Below are positions 58,435 through 64,000 of a DNA stretch of 64,000 nt, one piece after another. Under the pieces are notes generated by a model. It ran no database searches. It was not told the DNA's origin and worked only from the letters and a program-made list of their open reading frames with translations. The translations under genes were made by a program, and so were the position numbers. The number at the start of each line of letters is the position of its first letter. Position 1 is the stretch's first letter. This DNA is from Karalla daura (Eukaryota > Chordata > Actinopteri > Chaetodontiformes > Leiognathidae): contig CM055190.1 of the NCBI GenBank assembly GCA_029224185.1, forward strand, positions 1,672,060 through 1,736,059, in the 5' to 3' direction.

Positions 58435-60402
58435 GGGGTGTCTCTCCTGTCTCACCTGACAGGATGAGAGCTAGAGACTGATACAACAACAGGTAAGATG
58501 ACGAATGTGTGAACATTTGATTCTGTCTTGTTATGAACCCTCTTTTGCTTCTTTCTGCTGACTCAGCTCATAACTTTCTCCATGTCCTACTGTTTGTATA
58601 AATTTATTATGAGGTACATTTCTGCTGCACTGATTCATCAGCCCAACAGGAGAATCGCGTCATATTTACAATTCTGCTTGTGTAAGACTCTAATAATTGA
58701 ATTAGTAAAGTGCAGCATTTGTCAAAATTAGGATCCAGACCCAAAATGTGCCACTGATATATTTGTTACTGGACTAAAACCCATTAAGATCCACTGACGT
58801 AAGAATGAATTGTCCTTGTTAACAGCATTCATGTTTTTCGGTCTTTGCCAGTATTTTGCCATGCTTCCAGTTTGAGGCGGCACACGATCTCTGATTGCTT
58901 AGTGGAGTCAATGGATCCTGGTGTGCTGGAGAGGAGTTACATAACAGGTGACTGCAGCGTGATTTACATGTGCTAGCGTAGCATGGACGGCAGATCTGCA
59001 CAGGTGTTCCCATCACGATGACACAGATACGCAAATATCAGGAATAAGCATCGAGGAACACCAAAGGTACTGCACTGAATCGCACCCAACAGCAGATTCC
59101 AATGTGTCTGATGCTTTAACAAAAAAAAGGAAAGAAAAGGAAAGTAAATGATCTGAGTAGCTGGCCATTTCATCCCACCAAACAAAGAGCAGATGGTGAG
59201 CTCTGACTGTGTGCTAATGAGAGGAGCCAGCAGAGAGATGAGACGAGGCGACGTGACTGGCCAGAACACACTCCCAGCACAAACTGGGCTCAGGTACGAT
59301 ACTGGGCTCTTCCTAATCGCACCCTGGTCGCCCTTCGTTTGAGACCCCAGAGCATCAACTATGTCTTCTTCATAGAAGGATGAGATATGTAAGGATATGA
59401 GGTCACAGTCAGCCCCCGCCCTCAGTGAAGGGAAGCACCGAGCTCGGCACGTTGCCATCACACCGTCACTGCCTCGAAGCCCTCGGCTCCACCTCGGCCC
59501 CAACCCAGCTGTGAGCTGGATGCAGTGCAGCTGGGGGTCCAGGGTGGAGCTTCAGTCTCTGGAGCTCGGTTGTGATGAGAACACAGGTTAGTGCAAGATT
59601 CTGCATCCACAAAAACAAGAAAAAAAAACAGATTGATTTTGTGTCTCCAATCTGTTCTGTAATGGCTCCGCTGAATACGGTGCAGCACAGACTCATGGTG
59701 AGACGTCCAGCTAACAGCAGATCCATGTTTCAACAGAGTCTTGCATGTATGGAAGACAGACGAGCGACGAGGCGGCTCAGCCAATGACAATGAGAGGGTC
59801 CGTCTAGAACACGTTCAGGTCAATGTGAGTGTAAACCCCCCTAGATGTGCTCTTCAGTATGTCCAGGCTGTATCTCACCCATCCATAATGGAAGGATGGG
59901 TGAACACATTGTCCTGAAGTAATGCTAGACTACAAACTGCTGTATAGGACTATGTGAGGTACTTTATGTTAGTTTTATTTTTATATTAACTGCATGTGAA
60001 AAGCTGCTGAGGACTGACTCACCCTGTCAGAAGTTGATATGCACACAATGAAGGATTCACTCTGAGTGAAGGACTGCGAGACAGAAAACCAGAGACAGTA
60101 CGAACAAAGCTGCCGTGATCAGGGGATATATAGTAATCAATCAATCTGTTTTTTTCTGTTTACTTGGACATGTCGCTACAATTATCCCTGTGTCGCATGA
60201 GGCTTCTGCCTCTCTGGTCACACTGATGAGTTTATTTTCACCTATAACTCTGCTTTAATCTCTCCTATTGTGTCTTTGATTCCCCATTCATGGAAGCAGG
60301 ATTTGACATGTTCCTACACTTTAGAAACATGTCGTCATGTCCCCAGGTCAGCGGTCTGGACCTGGCTGCTGAGCTTTAATTTACACTCAGCAGTGGTGCC
60401 TG

Positions 60403-60404
<2 letters not shown>

Positions 60405-60470
<66 letters not shown>
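60405..60470. repeat. (TG)n microsatellite
   Basis: A pure TG run of about 32 units. Confidence 0.95.
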
Positions 60471-60471
<1 letters not shown>

Positions 60472-63400
60472 TGATAACTCCAATGTGTCCACACAGGCAG
60501 CAGTCTGTGAAAAAGCGGCCGGGTCTCAAGGATATTTATTACACTTCCAGTATGTGGTAATTCAGCCAGAACCATCGGATCCTCCCTACTGTGTCCCACA
60601 ATGCAGTGTGAGAGCAGAAACATGCAATAGGCTGCCCTTAAAAAACATTACCAGGACTATAGATTATGCATTGAGTATGTATTATGTAGATTGTAATCCT
60701 GCTACCTAAACAAACACGCTGAGTAACCCAGGGACTTTTAGCTGTTAACATCTTTGTCTGTACAACATGGACCTCTGAATTCTGTTTGCTTTTTAGCTTC
60801 ATAGTTCTACCATTTTCTGTTTCTAATGTCTCCTGTTGATGCTATCTACTGTCCAAGCTACTGAAACAATGCTAACGCCCCCTGTGGGAGTCTTATCTCA
60901 CCTCCTCGGGGGAGGTCACAGAAGCTGAGGCAGTGGCCCTTCTGGACAAACCCGCCCATCCCCAACAAAATCAGCCTTGAACTTGAAATCCAAGCCTGCG
61001 TCTCGCTATGAGGTCACCATCTCTCCCATATAATAACCGGCCAGTTGATCTATATAACTGCATTCAGGATTTCCTTTGTAATTCAGGATTTTTGTAGACA
61101 ATACGATGCACCGCTGGGTCGAGAGTCATGTGACCAATCAATACGTTTCCTCAGAGGGATTTTGTTTTCCTGTCCACAGTAAACGAAGCGGCTCCATTAA
61201 ATGGCCGACGAACAAACGAGCCATTTTTAAGTTTCCCTGTGCTCATCTCTACACAATTTGTTTCATTATTTAGTTAAGAACCAAAATATTTTAATGTTTT
61301 ATGTGCAAAGATGATTGATTGATGATATGAAATCACTGCATCGGTGGGATCTGTGTCCTGACGTCAGTCCTCATAGCATCCTGTTTTCTTCCACCTAAAC
61401 TGCTATGAAGAGTCCGGTGCCCCTGGTAGTCCTGCGGCCTTCGTTACAAAGGAAATGAGACGCTGTTTCCCACGGCGAACATGATGGAGACACACTGAAG
61501 AGGAAGAGGACTGAGAGTCCAGGGGGAGTGATTAGTGCTCCACTTCAATTGACTCATGTTTTTATGTTCACAGTTTCACTGTAAGCAGCACATCATCGCT
61601 CAAGATGCAGCAAAAGAAAAGGACGCAGAAATCAACGTAAAGGGCAAATGTAAAACATGGAAGAGCCTGGATGCTTTTTGTGGTTGTGAACAGTGGACTT
61701 TCTTTGCATCCTCATCCCCAAAACAGCTTCAGAATGAAGGCGAGACCATCTGAGAAAACAGTTATTTAATTCAGTGCAATTGAAGTAATTCATTAATTAA
61801 TTGAATCTGCTTTTATCAGTGGTCAGGGAACATGAATAGGAGCAGGGACGGTCATTGGTAGGAGCCCACATTAGCCTCCTGTGTTTGTCAGTGGAGCTCA
61901 GGATACTTTGGGAGGAGCCTGTCTGGTTGAGCCTGCTCCTGTTAGAGAGGAGCAGCTCTCAGCAGAGCCTTCACACCTCCTGCTTTTTGTGCTACATTAA
62001 TTTTGCCTTTCTGCCAACTACCCCCCCCACACCCACCCCCACCCTCCCCCCACCTCCTCTCTGTCTTCCTTTTATCTGATTATCAGTTGGCAGCTCTTGT
62101 TACATGCATCCTGTTATGCAAGTGTGTGTGAGTGGACCTGCCATACGGCAGCCCCCCCCCCCCCTACAGGAAAAGTCACTGCACAGATTATCTAGTACGC
62201 CTTCATCACTTACTGCACGTTACTCTGCAAAAAACACACAAGGTCAGTTTCTTTATCCGAGAAAATATCTTCAACTTGGATGCCTTTGCTTGTCTGTCCT
62301 CATCTCCGAGACGGACAAGTGAGTTTGTTGCCGAGGCAACCCGAGTACTTGAGGAGATGGGGAAGATCTCGGGGACATTATGGAATTACTAAAACTAAAA
62401 GTCTGACCGGGCCAAGAGACAAGAGCTGGGACAACAGGAGGACAGGATGTAGATGTCCAGACATTTATCTGGCAGAACTGAAGGCACCTCAAATGCTACC
62501 AAACAACTTATTACCTTGAAATTACACCCAGCTGTAACAAATAAAGCAAGCCAAAGATGAAGTAGGATGTTGGAGATGGACATTTACAACAGGTAATATA
62601 TATGAACTGCTGAAGCGGTGCCACCGTCCAAGTGCCCATTGGCTTACATTGTGAAAATGTTATTACGCTATAAATGATTCACCCATTCTGGCTGCACCCT
62701 CGCACACTGCTCTGCTAGCTTTAGCAAATACATGTCTTCATCACAGCCCCAGAGCCCCGAGGAGAACCTCACAATGATGAGCTGATTCAGTTCCTTAAAC
62801 ACAGAGGACAGAAACTGCTGCCAGATTCATTAAGAACAAGTGAACCACACAATGAACAACTGAAAAACGCCATCATTTAAATACACTGGAACCTGGACTT
62901 ACAGACGCCCTGTTATATAATAACTCAGGATACGAATTGGCTTTGGAGGAAATTTCCATCCCATTTCACCACAAAATATTCAAAATATGAAAACGACGTA
63001 GAAAGTGCCGCCTGACAGCGGTCCCCCCGGTCCTTTTTACACTCATTAACAGTCGTATGTTTTAATATTACTGTAAAACAGTCATATATTTACACTTTAT
63101 ACGACTGTTTTCAGGAGGGCGATAAGAATGAAGAAGAACTACCAAGCTACTGCCACTCGACTCAACCCAACTTCACCTTTCCGTGTTCCCATCACCTGGA
63201 ATCTGGAACCCAGAGTTGTGCCAGAAAGAGCCTGACCACTGCCCCTGACTGTGAAGTTGGGTAGAGGAACTATGGGTTTGTTGCTATGGGGTTCTCTGTG
63301 TGTGTGACAGAGAGCTGTGTGGGTGTGTGCTGAGTGTGAGTGGGTGGAGTTTGGTGATTGAGGCTACTGGTTCCTGACTGGTTTCCTTCTGAACACCAAG

Positions 63401-64000
63401 GCTTCTAAGGCTCCCCCAGTCTCCAAGATGGCCCCCCCAGCCTCCTCACATGTCCTTGGTGCTCTTGCTGAATGGTGCAAACGTTGATTGTAGCAGAGGT
63501 ATGAGTTGAGCAACCTTTATTTGGTTCTTGTCTTGTTTTCTTTTGTGTTGTGTGAGGAGTTCGGTAAGTGGCTTGCACTTTTGTTTGTTTGGTTTTTGTG
63601 TCTGTCAAGTCTGGGCCTCATGAGCTATTTTGTTATTTTGGGTTCTGCCCACCCTGACTACAAACAAAGCTGCTTTTTCCAGTCTAAGTGTTGTCCTACT
63701 TATTCCTGAGGACGCTCCCGGGCTCATTGTGCCATGACTGGGTTACCTCCTAGACGCCTGGGTGTAACACTCATACTGATGTTTTCATAAAGCAGCTGAG
63801 TAGTTGTGTCTGTCATTCTGTCATAGCCTACAACGTCTTCAAATAAACAATCATGAGATGAGAGAGAGAGAGAGAGACAGACAGAGAGAGAGAGAATGAT
63901 GGATGCTTTTGCCCAACTACAGCAAGTTATGGTGACTGAATATGATAAAAACAGGCAAAGAATCAGCTTTTCTGAGTGAGTTTGGCAGATGGTCAGATGG

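Overview
The window looks like nuclear DNA of a bony fish. Coding sequence is sparse and split into short exons with GT-AG introns. Microsatellites are extremely dense: (CA)n, (CT)n, (GATA)n and (CTAT)n. There is L2-type LINE debris, and the only large ORF is a FISNA-NACHT immune receptor exon of a class expanded in teleosts. No bacterial operon, CRISPR array, rRNA or tRNA gene was recognised.

Layout. 1-1000: a degenerate telomere-like minisatellite. 2088-2199 (minus): a JIP1/MAPK8IP1-like N-terminal coding exon, with a possible matching first exon at 11858-11994. The 10 kb between them is repeat-rich, including a dispersed element that carries 30-bp units with RFX/X-box-like palindromes. 14383-17266 and 20512-22270 (both minus): two complete four-exon guanylate cyclase activating protein (GCAP) genes in head-to-tail order. 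The upstream one is a clear GCAP2 (guca1b) and the downstream one a diverged GCAP2-like paralogue. Each has a TATA-like box and a CRX-type TAATCC motif upstream. An L2-type LINE lies between them. 28084-36609 (plus): an NLRC3-like receptor gene with a short N-terminal exon, a linker exon, a 1.8-kb FISNA-NACHT exon and seven LRR exons in one splice phase. Six of those are nearly identical and were multiplied by local duplication. 37.6-56.9 kb: no gene recognised, but a candidate promoter at 51.38-51.50 kb and scattered TE relics. 56953-57150 (minus): the last coding exon of a MINAR1 (UBTOR)-like membrane protein, whose other exons lie beyond the right edge. The rest up to 64 kb is intronic or intergenic.

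The genes do not form a pathway. The GCAP pair serves calcium feedback on photoreceptor guanylate cyclase. The NLR is an innate immune sensor. The JIP1 and MINAR1 exons belong to unrelated neuronal or signalling genes.

The most interesting signals are four. The LRR array is homogenised except at predicted surface positions. Duplicated introns give an empty-site comparison for a MITE-like insertion. Microsatellites sit directly on splice sites or beside a stop codon. The X-box minisatellite family keeps a similar reading frame in two inverted copies. I did not find a demonstrably new biological system. All functional calls rest on reading the sequence without database searches.
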